The notes below the pieces were generated by a model, which did not search any database, had not been told where the DNA came from, and saw only the letters and a program-made list of their open reading frames with translations. Shown here piece after piece: positions 17,695-26,038 of a stretch of 64,000 bases of DNA (within the stretch, counting starts at the first letter, position 1; the number at the start of each line of letters is the position of its first letter). This DNA is from Lachnospiraceae bacterium (GTDB taxonomy: Bacteria; Bacillota; Clostridia; Lachnospirales; Lachnospiraceae), in the NCBI GenBank assembly GCA_016282745.1, contig JAEELL010000134.1:35582-99581 (forward strand). Direction: 5' to 3'. The position numbers and the translations under genes are program-made.

Positions 17695-18486
17695 ATGGAA
17701 TTTATCACATATGAGCAGGAAGGATTCGTAGGAATTCTTACAATCAACAGACCAAAAGCATTAAACGCTTTAAACAGTCAGGTACTCGATGAACTCAACG
17801 AGACACTTGATTCAATCGATGTTAATGAGACAAGAGCTTTAATTATCACAGGTGCAGGCGAAAAATCTTTCGTTGCAGGTGCTGATATCGGAGAGATGTC
17901 TACATTGACAAAAGCTGAAGGCGAAGCTTTCGGTAAAAAGGGAAATGATGTTTTCAGAAAGATCGAGACATTACCTATCCCGGTAATCGCTGCAGTAAAC
18001 GGATTCGCACTTGGTGGCGGATGCGAAATCTCTATGAGCTGTGACATCAGAATCTGTTCTGACAATGCTATCTTTGGACAGCCTGAGGTGGGTCTTGGAA
18101 TTACACCGGGATTTGGTGGAACACAGAGACTTGCAAGACTTGTTAGCCCTGGAATGGCAAAACAGCTTATCTACACAGCAAGAAACATCAAAGCTGACGA
18201 AGCTTACAGAATCGGTCTTGTAAACGCTGTATACACACAGGAAGAACTTATGGATGAAGCAAAGAAGATGGCTGCTGGTATTGCAAAGAACGCACCTATC
18301 GCTGTAAGAGCTTGTAAGAAAGCTATCAACGATGGTCTTGATGCAAACATGGATGACGCTTTGGTAATCGAAGAGAAGTTATTCGGCAGTTGCTTCGAGA
18401 CAGCTGATCAGGCTGCAGGTATGGGAAACTTCCTTGAGAAAGACAAAGAAAAGAAACTCAAAGTAGTTCCTTTCCAGAACAAATAA
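17695..18486 (+). CDS. crt: 3-hydroxybutyryl-CoA dehydratase (crotonase)
   Basis: Dehydrates 3-hydroxybutyryl-CoA to crotonyl-CoA. Enoyl-CoA hydratase fold, 263 residues. The two catalytic glutamates are Glu111 (ALGGGCE) and Glu131 (FGQPEVGLG); the oxyanion hole is formed around AGADIGEM (61-68) and the GGG of ALGGGCE. The ATG has AAGGAG seven bases upstream. Separated from thl by a 101-base gap with a hairpin and from hbd by a longer structured gap, but on the same strand with no promoter in between, so cotranscription is likely. Confidence 0.95.
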   Translation: MEFITYEQEGFVGILTINRPKALNALNSQVLDELNETLDSIDVNETRALIITGAGEKSFVAGADIGEMSTLTKAEGEAFGKKGNDVFRKIETLPIPVIAAVNGFALGGGCEISMSCDIRICSDNAIFGQPEVGLGITPGFGGTQRLARLVSPGMAKQLIYTARNIKADEAYRIGLVNAVYTQEELMDEAKKMAAGIAKNAPIAVRACKKAINDGLDANMDDALVIEEKLFGSCFETADQAAGMGNFLEKDKEKKLKVVPFQNK

Positions 18487-18540
18487 TCAAGAAGTTCGTT
18501 CTCGATTATAAGTATTGTTCAAAGTATTTATTCAGGCATA

Positions 18541-18624
18541 AACCTGTGATATACATTTCACAAAAGACTCCGTTGTGAGTCCATGATACTGAAATGTATG
18601 TATTGAAATGTAGAATCACGGGTT
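18541..18624 (+). other. Structured intercistronic element, crt-hbd, with alternative pairings
   Basis: Three nested stems are visible: outer AACCTGTGAT/ATCACGGGTT (18541-18550 with 18615-18624, one G-U), middle ATACATTTCA/TGAAATGTAT (18551-18560 with 18590-18599), and inner GACTC/GAGTC (18566-18570 with 18577-18581). A second copy of TGAAATGTA at 18604-18612 can replace the first as partner of the same strand, so two exclusive folds exist. No T-run follows. Confidence 0.7.
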
Positions 18625-18682
18625 ATATCAATAAAATAAGATGATACGTTCAAAAGTATCAAGAAAGATGGAGGAAAAAAGA

Positions 18683-19555
18683 ATGAAGGTTGGCGTTATC
18701 GGTGCCGGAACAATGGGCCAGGGAATCGCAAAAGCTTTTGCACAGGTTGATGGATACACAGTAGCACTTTGTGACATCAAACAGGAATGGGCAGAAGGCG
18801 GAAAAGACAAGATTGCTAAAGGATATGCAAGACTTGTTGAAAAAGGAAAAATGACACAGGAGCAGGTTGATGGAATTTTAGCAAGCATCACACCAGGTCT
18901 CAAAGAAGATCTTTGTGCTGATTGCGATCTTATCGTTGAGGCTGCTTTTGAAAATATGGAAGTTAAGAAGACTACATTTGGTGAGTTAGACAAGATCTGC
19001 AAACCAGAGTGTATCTTTGCTTCAAATACATCTTCACTTTCTATCACAGAGATTGGAAATGGTCTTACACGTCCTATGATTGGTATGCATTTCTTCAATC
19101 CGGCTGACAGAATGAAATTAGTAGAAGTTATTGCAGGAGTTAACACACCTGATGAGACAGTTGCTACAATCAAGAAGATTTCTGAAGAAATCGGAAAGAC
19201 ACCTGTACAGGTTAACGAAGCTGCAGGATTTGTAGTAAACCGTGTTCTTATCCCAATGATTAACGAAGCTGCTTTCATCAAGATGGAAGGTGTTTCTGAT
19301 ATCGCCGGTATCGACGCAGCTATGAAGCTTGGAGCAAATCATCCAATGGGACCACTTGAGTTAGGTGATTTCATCGGTCTTGATATCTGCCTTGCTATCA
19401 TGGATGTTCTTTACAATGAGACAGGTGACAGCAAGTATCGTGCATGTCCACTTATTCGTAAGATGGTTCGTGGTGGTAACCTCGGAGCAAAGAGTGGAAA
19501 GGGATTCTACGTATACAATGCTGACAGAACAAAAACACCGGTTGATGCTCAGTAA
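18683..19555 (+). CDS. hbd: 3-hydroxybutyryl-CoA dehydrogenase
   Basis: Reduces acetoacetyl-CoA to 3-hydroxybutyryl-CoA with NAD(P)H. The 290 residues contain the Rossmann nucleotide motif GAGTMG (7-12), the catalytic-His segment (MIGMHFFNPAD, His about 136 paired with a Glu in VEVIAG) and the C-terminal helical dimerisation domain (about 183-290, PMGPLELGDFIGLD). ATG 18683 is chosen because GGAGG lies eight bases before it; the earlier ATG at 18641 has no ribosome site and would add 14 residues. Third gene of the operon. Confidence 0.95.
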   Translation: MKVGVIGAGTMGQGIAKAFAQVDGYTVALCDIKQEWAEGGKDKIAKGYARLVEKGKMTQEQVDGILASITPGLKEDLCADCDLIVEAAFENMEVKKTTFGELDKICKPECIFASNTSSLSITEIGNGLTRPMIGMHFFNPADRMKLVEVIAGVNTPDETVATIKKISEEIGKTPVQVNEAAGFVVNRVLIPMINEAAFIKMEGVSDIAGIDAAMKLGANHPMGPLELGDFIGLDICLAIMDVLYNETGDSKYRACPLIRKMVRGGNLGAKSGKGFYVYNADRTKTPVDAQ

Positions 19556-19613
19556 TTATTGCTGACATGAATTGTCAAAGATTTTTGAATAATTAGGGTA
19601 ATACCTTAATTGA

Positions 19614-19643
19614 GATGAGGAGACAGTGATTTGTTTCCTCATC
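19614..19643 (+). other. Intercistronic hairpin, hbd-bcd
   Basis: GATGAGGAGACA pairs with TGTTTCCTCATC (12 bp, one G-U) around a six-base loop, 26 bases before the bcd start. It lacks a T-run and resembles the hairpin in the thl-crt gap in position and size. Confidence 0.75.
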
Positions 19644-19669
19644 CATATAAAAAAATGGAGGAAAATTAA

Positions 19670-20827
19670 ATGGATTTTACATTAAGCAAAAAACATGAAA
19701 TGGCTAGAACACTTTTCAGCGAATTTGCAGAAAATGAAGTAAAGCCACTCGCTCAGGAAACAGACGAAAATGAACAGTTTCCTGTAGAGACAGTTGAAAA
19801 AATGGCAAAATACGGCTTCCTTGGAATTCCTGTTCCAAAGGAGTACGGCGGCCAGGGTTGTGATATATTGACATACGCTATGTGTGTTGAAGAGTTATCA
19901 AAGGTTTGTGGTACAACAGGTGTTATCGTTTCAGCTCATACATCACTTTGTATCGATCCTATCTTAACTTATGGTACAGAAGAGCAGAAGCAGAAGTTCG
20001 TAACTCCACTTGCAAAAGGTGAGAAGTTAGGCGCTTTCGGTCTTACAGAGCCGGGTGCTGGTACAGACGCTCAGGGACAGCAGACAAAGGCTGTTTTTGA
20101 TGAAGCTACAAACGAATGGGTATTAAACGGTTCTAAGTGTTTCATCACAAACGGTAAATATGCTGATGTTTACATCGTAATCGCTGTAACAGGTAAAGTT
20201 GAGAAACGTGGTAGAATGATGAAAGAAATTTCAGCATTCATCGTTGAAAAAGGAACTCCAGGATTCACATTCGGAACAAAAGAGAAGAAGATGGGTATCC
20301 GTGGTTCAGCAACATACGAATTAATCTTTGAAGATTGTCGTATCCCAGCTGAGAACTTACTCGGACAGAAGGGTAAAGGTTTCAACATCGCTATGCACAC
20401 TCTTGATGGTGGACGTATCGGTATTGCAGCTCAGGCTCTTGGTCTTGCAGAAGGAGCTCTTGAGACAACAATCGAATATGTAAAAGAAAGAAAGCAGTTC
20501 GGTAGAGCTATCGCTGCATTCCAGAATACACAGTTCCAGTTAGCAGATATGGCTACTAAGGTAGAAGCTGCTAAGTTACTCGTTTACAAAGCAGCTATGG
20601 CTAAGGCTACACAGAAGGTTTACTCTGTAGAAGCAGCTATGGCTAAGTTATACGCAGCAGAAGTTGCAATGGAAGTTACAACTAAGTCTGTACAGTTACA
20701 TGGTGGTTATGGTTACATCAGAGAATATGATGTTGAAAGAATGATGAGAGATGCTAAGATTACTGAAATCTACGAAGGTACATCAGAAGTTCAGCGTATG
20801 GTAATCTCTGCTAACTTATTAAAGTAA
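19670..20827 (+). CDS. bcd: Butyryl-CoA dehydrogenase
   Basis: FAD enzyme reducing crotonyl-CoA to butyryl-CoA; with EtfAB it can bifurcate electrons from NADH to crotonyl-CoA and ferredoxin. Acyl-CoA dehydrogenase fold, 385 residues: N-terminal helices, middle beta domain with [13 protein letters not shown] and [13 protein letters not shown], and C-terminal helices with the catalytic base Glu369 in [18 protein letters not shown] is seven bases before the ATG. The etfB gene begins 17 bases after the stop, which supports a Bcd-Etf complex. Confidence 0.95.
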   Translation: MDFTLSKKHEMARTLFSEFAENEVKPLAQETDENEQFPVETVEKMAKYGFLGIPVPKEYGGQGCDILTYAMCVEELSKVCGTTGVIVSAHTSLCIDPILTYGTEEQKQKFVTPLAKGEKLGAFGLTEPGAGTDAQGQQTKAVFDEATNEWVLNGSKCFITNGKYADVYIVIAVTGKVEKRGRMMKEISAFIVEKGTPGFTFGTKEKKMGIRGSATYELIFEDCRIPAENLLGQKGKGFNIAMHTLDGGRIGIAAQALGLAEGALETTIEYVKERKQFGRAIAAFQNTQFQLADMATKVEAAKLLVYKAAMAKATQKVYSVEAAMAKLYAAEVAMEVTTKSVQLHGGYGYIREYDVERMMRDAKITEIYEGTSEVQRMVISANLLK

Positions 20828-20844
20828 TATAGGAGGTACTAATC

Positions 20845-21633
20845 GTGAAAATTATCGTTTGTATAAAGCAGGTACCTGATACTAAGGGCGGAGTTCAGTT
20901 CAACCCGGACGGTACATTAAACAGAGCAGCAATGCTCACAATCATGAACCCTGATGATAAGGCTGGTCTTGAGGCTGCCCTCAGATTAAAGGATCAGTAC
21001 GGTGCTGAAGTTACAGCAATCACAATGGGACTTCCAAAGGCTGAAGACGTTCTTCGTGAAGCTATGGCTATGGGAGCTGACAACGGAATCTTAGTAACAG
21101 ACAGAGTTTTAGGTGGTGCTGATACTTGGGCTACATCTACAACAATCGCTGGTGCTATCAGAAATATCAAAGATTACGACATCATCATTACAGGACGTCA
21201 GGCTATCGACGGTGATACAGCTCAGGTTGGACCACAGATCGCTGAACATCTTGGAGTACCTGTTATCTCATATGCAGAGGGTATCGAAGTTGATGGTGAC
21301 AGCGTAATCGTTAAGAGAGCATACGAAGACAGACATCACATGGTTAAAGCTAAAATGCCTGTATTAATTACAGCTCTTTCTGAATTAAATGATCCACGTT
21401 ACATGACTCCAGGCGGAATCTTTGACGCAGTTGACGCAGAGATTACAACATGGGGCAGAGCTAACCTTGTTGACGTAAATGACGGAGATCTTGGTCTTAT
21501 GGGTTCACCTACAAAGATCGCTAAAGCTTCTGATAAGGTACGTAAGGGTGCTGGAGAAAAGGTTGCTCTTGATTCACCTGAAGAGTCAGTTGAGTACATC
21601 ATGGACAAATTAGTTTCAAAGCACGTTATTTAG
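20845..21633 (+). CDS. etfB: Electron transfer flavoprotein, beta subunit
   Basis: Small subunit of the EtfAB heterodimer that passes electrons to Bcd. 262 residues with the ETF beta start MKIIVCIKQVPDT and the AMP/FAD-binding loop AITMGLPKAEDVLREAMAMGAD (about 58-80), typical of bifurcating Etf proteins that bind FAD rather than AMP here. The start is GTG 20845 with AGGAGG eight bases upstream. It is flanked by bcd and etfA with gaps under 20 bases. Confidence 0.95.
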   Translation: MKIIVCIKQVPDTKGGVQFNPDGTLNRAAMLTIMNPDDKAGLEAALRLKDQYGAEVTAITMGLPKAEDVLREAMAMGADNGILVTDRVLGGADTWATSTTIAGAIRNIKDYDIIITGRQAIDGDTAQVGPQIAEHLGVPVISYAEGIEVDGDSVIVKRAYEDRHHMVKAKMPVLITALSELNDPRYMTPGGIFDAVDAEITTWGRANLVDVNDGDLGLMGSPTKIAKASDKVRKGAGEKVALDSPEESVEYIMDKLVSKHVI

Positions 21634-21652
21634 TTAGAGAGGAGATTTAATC

Positions 21653-22705
21653 ATGCAGAATATTAATTTAGAAGATTATAAAGGCGTATATGTCTTCGCT
21701 CAGCAGGTAGATAACGAATTAAGCGGAATCGCATTCGAATTACTTGGAGAAGCAGGAAGACTTGCTAAGCCATTAAATACAGAAGTTACAGCAGTACTTC
21801 TTGGATCAAATGTAGGAAACTTAGTTGATCAGTTAGCAGAGTACGGTGCTGACAAGGTTATCGTTGTTGATAATCCTGCACTTGAGACATACAGAACTGA
21901 GCCATACGCTCAGGCATTAACAGCTGTTATCAATGAGTTCAAACCTGAAATCATGTTAGTTGGTGCTACAGCAATCGGTAGAGATTTAGGTCCTACAGTT
22001 TCAGCTAGAGTAGCAACAGGTCTTACAGCTGACTGTACATTACTTGAGATTGGTGATTTCCCAATCAACCCAATTCCAGGTAAAGAGCAGAAACACAATC
22101 AGTTACTTATGACACGTCCGGCTTTCGGTGGTAACACAATCGCTACAATCGCTTGTCCTGATCACAGACCACAGATGGCTACAGTACGTGCAGGTGTTAT
22201 GCAGAAGGCTGATCCAAAGCCAGGCGCAAAGGCAGAAGTTATCAACTTCGATGCCGGTTTAACAGAAAACAACAAATATGTTGAAATTCTTGAAGTAGTT
22301 AAGTCAGTAGGTGAGACAGTAGATATCATGGACGCTAAGATCTTAGTATCCGGTGGACGTGGAGTTGGTTCTGCAGAGAACTTCAAGCTTCTTGAGGATC
22401 TTGCAGAAGTACTCGGTGGTGAAGTTTCTTGTTCAAGAGCTGTAACTGACAATGGTTGGTTACCAGCAGACAGACAGGTTGGACAGACAGGTAAGACAGT
22501 TCGTCCACAGGTATACTTCGCAATCGGTATCTCAGGAGCAATCCAGCACGTTGCAGGTATGGAAGAGTCTGATCTCATCATCGCAATCAACAAAGACGAA
22601 GATGCTCCAATCTTCGATGTAGCTGATTACGGAATCGTTGGAGATTTAAACAAAATCGTACCACAGCTTACAGAAGCTATCAAAGCACAGCTTGCTAATA
22701 AATAA
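21653..22705 (+). CDS. etfA: Electron transfer flavoprotein, alpha subunit
   Basis: Large Etf subunit, 350 residues. The C-terminal FAD domain (about 220-350) shows SGGRGVGS, GRQVGQTGKTVRP-like positions (here DRQVGQTGKTV) and YFAIGISGAIQHVAGM, which bind FAD. The N-terminal part has the ETF alpha fold without an added ferredoxin domain. GAGG is nine bases before the ATG. Last gene of the butyrate operon, followed by a terminator. Confidence 0.95.
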   Translation: MQNINLEDYKGVYVFAQQVDNELSGIAFELLGEAGRLAKPLNTEVTAVLLGSNVGNLVDQLAEYGADKVIVVDNPALETYRTEPYAQALTAVINEFKPEIMLVGATAIGRDLGPTVSARVATGLTADCTLLEIGDFPINPIPGKEQKHNQLLMTRPAFGGNTIATIACPDHRPQMATVRAGVMQKADPKPGAKAEVINFDAGLTENNKYVEILEVVKSVGETVDIMDAKILVSGGRGVGSAENFKLLEDLAEVLGGEVSCSRAVTDNGWLPADRQVGQTGKTVRPQVYFAIGISGAIQHVAGMEESDLIIAINKDEDAPIFDVADYGIVGDLNKIVPQLTEAIKAQLANK

Positions 22706-22760
22706 TAGTAGATGATACCGGTTTGAAACCAGGTAATATCATTTAATACCAGGATTATAA

Positions 22761-22801
22761 ATACCCCTGATTCAGAGTGAACTTGAGTCAGGGGTGTTTC
22801 A
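22761..22801 (+). terminator. Terminator of the butyrate operon
   Basis: ACCCCTGATTCA pairs with TGAGTCAGGGGT (12 bp, one G-U) around a nine-base loop, followed by a short T-rich tail (GTTTCAT). The tail is weak, so some read-through to the permease gene is possible. Confidence 0.7.
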
Positions 22802-22834
22802 TAATGTTGTATACATTTTGAGGAAAGGAATAAC

Positions 22835-24265
22835 ATGTTAGAGAAAATTTTTAAGTTAAAAGATAATAATACTGATGTAAGAACTGAAATTGTAGCGGGT
22901 CTTACTACATTCATGACTATGGCTTATATTATCGCTCTTAATCCAAATCTTCTTACAGGATTTGGAGCAAACGGTACACCACAGTTATGGAATGCAATTT
23001 TCCTTGCTACTTGTATAGCATCGGCAATTGGTATGTTTGCAATGGCATTCCTTGCAAATAAGCCTTTTGCTTTAGCACCCGGAATGGGACTTAACTCATT
23101 CTTTGCAATTGTTGTAACTAATATTGCTGCTATAACAGGAGCATCCTATGTTGATTCCTTTAATGCAGGACTTTGTATTATCCTCACTGAGGGATTAATA
23201 TTTATCGTGTTATCAATGCTTAGCATTCGAGAAAAAATAGTTGATGCCATTCCGCTTGGAATCAGAAATGGTGTTTCTCCTGCAATTGGTCTTATGCTTC
23301 TTAACATAGGTCTTGGTTCAAATGCAGGCGTTTTTTCAAAAGACGGTGGAACATTCTATGTAATGAGAGATTTCTTTGGAACTCTCACACCAAGTCTTGC
23401 AAAAGAAAATATGGCAGATGCCTATGCACCGATGGTTCTTACAGTTGTAACAATGTTTATCGGATTGTTTGTAATTGTAATCCTTGCTAAGAAGGGAATG
23501 AAGGCATCAGTTATCATCGGTATGCTTGGTGCAAGTGTTATTTACTGGGCAGGTGAGGCAGTTTTGTTTGGAACAAATCCTTTTGCAGGAATCAGGGCTT
23601 CAGCTTTTGTTCCGGCATTTGGCGACCTTGCAAGCACAACTTTATTCAAATTCAATTTCAAGGGATTCTTTGATATTGGATTCTTTACAGCACTGACACT
23701 TATTATCACATTCTGCGTAATTGATATGTTTGATACAATCGGAACATTTGTAGGTACAGCCAGTCGTGCAAATATGCTCGATGAGAACGGCAAAATGCCA
23801 AAGATGAAAGAAGCATTGCTCTCAGATGCTATCGGAACAATGGCAGGTGCCTGCACAGGAACATCAACAGTTACTACATTTGTTGAATCTGCATCCGGCG
23901 TTGAGGCGGGAGGACGTACAGGACTTACAGCCCTCACAACAGGTATTGTGTTCCTTGCATGTACATTTATTGCACCAATTGCAGCGGTAATTCCACCGGC
24001 AGCCACATCATCAGCCTTAATCTATGTAGGTGTGCTTATGGTTAGCGGTCTTAAAAATATTGATTTTGAAGATATATCACAGACACTTCCGGTTGCCCTT
24101 ATGATGATTGCCATGCCTGTATCAGGCTCAATTGGTCATGCAATCGGTATTGCTATTATTTCATTTGTAGTTGTTAAAGTGTTTACTGGAAAAGCAAAAG
24201 ATGTATCATTGCTTACATATATTATTGCAGCAATTTTCTTAGTGAAATTTTTCCTTATAGTTTAA
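22835..24265 (+). CDS. NCS2 family purine permease (AzgA/PbuG type)
   Basis: Polytopic transporter of 476 residues for purine bases (guanine, hypoxanthine or adenine), driven by the proton gradient. Signatures of the AzgA branch are present: TEIVAGLTTFMTMAYIIALNP (about 16-36), FALAPGMGLNSFFA (about 83-96), FDTIGTFVGTASRA and the GTSTVTTFVESASGVEAGGRTG segment (about 346-367). Twelve to fourteen helices are expected. No purine riboswitch is visible in the short gap upstream. The assignment to the subfamily is strong; the exact base is not determined. Confidence 0.9.
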   Translation: MLEKIFKLKDNNTDVRTEIVAGLTTFMTMAYIIALNPNLLTGFGANGTPQLWNAIFLATCIASAIGMFAMAFLANKPFALAPGMGLNSFFAIVVTNIAAITGASYVDSFNAGLCIILTEGLIFIVLSMLSIREKIVDAIPLGIRNGVSPAIGLMLLNIGLGSNAGVFSKDGGTFYVMRDFFGTLTPSLAKENMADAYAPMVLTVVTMFIGLFVIVILAKKGMKASVIIGMLGASVIYWAGEAVLFGTNPFAGIRASAFVPAFGDLASTTLFKFNFKGFFDIGFFTALTLIITFCVIDMFDTIGTFVGTASRANMLDENGKMPKMKEALLSDAIGTMAGACTGTSTVTTFVESASGVEAGGRTGLTALTTGIVFLACTFIAPIAAVIPPAATSSALIYVGVLMVSGLKNIDFEDISQTLPVALMMIAMPVSGSIGHAIGIAIISFVVVKVFTGKAKDVSLLTYIIAAIFLVKFFLIV

Positions 24266-24313
24266 TTGAATGATTTTACCTGCTGTACAGATGTTTATTT
24301 GTTAAAGGTGATT

Positions 24314-24340
24314 GAAGATTATAGGCAGAGCTTAATCTTC
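24314..24340. other. Intergenic hairpin after the purine permease
   Basis: GAAGATTA (24314-24321) and TAATCTTC (24333-24340) are perfect inverted copies with an 11-base loop and no T-run. It may be a weak terminator or mRNA 3' end. Confidence 0.45.
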
Positions 24341-24408
24341 GAGGCGAGTGAATTATTAGGATTAACAAAAATAAAACTGCTAGTTTATAAAAAGGAGTAT
24401 TAATAATA

Positions 24409-25947
24409 ATGAAATTAATAGATGTAAAAAAAATACCGGTTACACTTTGGATAATATTGGTTGTATGTTCATATCCGTGTATATTTATGTGGGCTCAGAA
24501 CATAGCTGAGGAAGGCCTGAAGACGTTATTATTTCCCCTTGGATTTTTCTTGTTTCTTGCGTTTATTTGTGAATGTATTTTACTTATTATTTTTAAAGAT
24601 ATGTATAAAGCTGTTTTGATTGACGCTTTATTTATGATTATTTTTATGAATTATAGGTTAATAGAAAAAGTAATTATTAAATGCAAATTACCTGTAAATG
24701 ATTTGAGTTTTGGAATAGTAATGCTCATATTAATTGCAGGCTTGTGTGTTTTTCTAAAAATTACAAAAAAAGAAATAGATACACCGTGTATTATTGTGGG
24801 ATTAACTTTTTCTGTACTGATTTTAATTAATTTTGTAGGAGCTATTCCGAAAATAATAGATATGAAACAGAATGTTTCGGATGTAGAAGTGGAACAATAC
24901 GCAAAAGACAAATCATTTAAAGAAAATGTTTACTATTTTGTTTTTGATGAATATGGTGGAAAAGAAAATCTTAAATACTATTTTAATTATGATAATACAG
25001 AGTTCTTAAATGAACTAAGAAGCAAAGGATTTGCTGTTTCAGACAATTCATATAACAGAGAATCTGTCTACACTTATGATATTATTCCGAATTTGTTTAA
25101 TTATTCATATGTTACCAGTACAAGCAATACATCAACTAAAAACAGACGATTTCTTAAGAATCCGGTGATGTACAGATTTTTCAAAGATTTAGGATATGAT
25201 ATTAATGTTATCAGTCATCAAAGATATCTTGATACAAAGGATTGCAATGTATTGTTTGAGAGTAGTAAAGATACAATTATTGATAATGAAAAAAATGTTG
25301 GTGATTACATATTAGAGAACAGTTTTGTAGTTGTTATTCTAAATGTATTAACAAAAAATAATACAAAAAATAATAGTGGAGGTATGAGTTGGCTTGCAAA
25401 GGAGTTTGTTGAAAAGTATGCATCTGAAATTGATGAATCTTTTGATATATGTGATGAAATATGGAAGTACTCAGACAAAAAACCTACACTTACAGTGGCT
25501 TATATGTCAAGTCCACATAGGCCATGTGTACTTGATGAGGATGGAAATGTAGTTGATAATACATTGGTTTACAGATACAAAGAGTCATACATAGGATATT
25601 TGAAATATGTAAACAAAAGAATTACAAAGATGATTGATGGGATAATTGAAAATGATCCAAATGCCATAATCATTTTTCAGGCTGATCACGGTACCAGAAT
25701 TCCGCTATTTTCCATGGGCGAATATGATAAGAACAAATATGATGAAAAACTTGAGAGTGAAATGATGGAAAATGTATTTAACTGTGTTTATTTTGGAAAC
25801 AAAGAACCACAGAGTATTGAGGGTCTTTCATGCGTCAATACAATCAGAACAGTCCTAAATTATCTGTATGGCACTGATTATAAAATGATTGAGCCAAAGG
25901 AAAAGTATATATATAAATGGAAATATGACTTGAGCGATGATAAATAA
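24409..25947 (+). CDS. Membrane protein with sulfatase-fold domain
   Basis: 512 residues: five or so N-terminal membrane helices (about 12-150) and an outer domain (about 170-505) of the sulfatase/alkaline phosphatase fold. Family-type features are NVYYFVFDEYGG, where the Asp would bind a metal, the YDNTEFLNELRSKGF segment, SSPHRP, and FQADHGTRIP near 425, which matches the C-terminal DHG metal site. Relatives are annotated as sulfatases or as LTA-synthase-like phosphoglycerol or phosphoethanolamine transferases; modification of a surface polymer is therefore a reasonable guess. AAGGAG precedes the ATG and a strong terminator follows, so it is probably monocistronic. Confidence 0.7.
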   Translation: MKLIDVKKIPVTLWIILVVCSYPCIFMWAQNIAEEGLKTLLFPLGFFLFLAFICECILLIIFKDMYKAVLIDALFMIIFMNYRLIEKVIIKCKLPVNDLSFGIVMLILIAGLCVFLKITKKEIDTPCIIVGLTFSVLILINFVGAIPKIIDMKQNVSDVEVEQYAKDKSFKENVYYFVFDEYGGKENLKYYFNYDNTEFLNELRSKGFAVSDNSYNRESVYTYDIIPNLFNYSYVTSTSNTSTKNRRFLKNPVMYRFFKDLGYDINVISHQRYLDTKDCNVLFESSKDTIIDNEKNVGDYILENSFVVVILNVLTKNNTKNNSGGMSWLAKEFVEKYASEIDESFDICDEIWKYSDKKPTLTVAYMSSPHRPCVLDEDGNVVDNTLVYRYKESYIGYLKYVNKRITKMIDGIIENDPNAIIIFQADHGTRIPLFSMGEYDKNKYDEKLESEMMENVFNCVYFGNKEPQSIEGLSCVNTIRTVLNYLYGTDYKMIEPKEKYIYKWKYDLSDDK

Positions 25948-25985
25948 ATAATAATAGCTATATATTTATATAATTTATATTAGAG

Positions 25986-26029
25986 AAGAGAGCATTGCCT
26001 TATTAAATAATAGAGCAATGCTCTCTTTT
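25986..26029. terminator. Bidirectional terminator
   Basis: AAGAGAGCATTGC pairs with GCAATGCTCTCTT around a 16-base loop; A-rich and T-rich flanks allow use from both sides. It separates the sulfatase-fold gene (+) from the GH43 gene (-). Confidence 0.85.
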
Positions 26030-26038
26030 ATAGGATTA

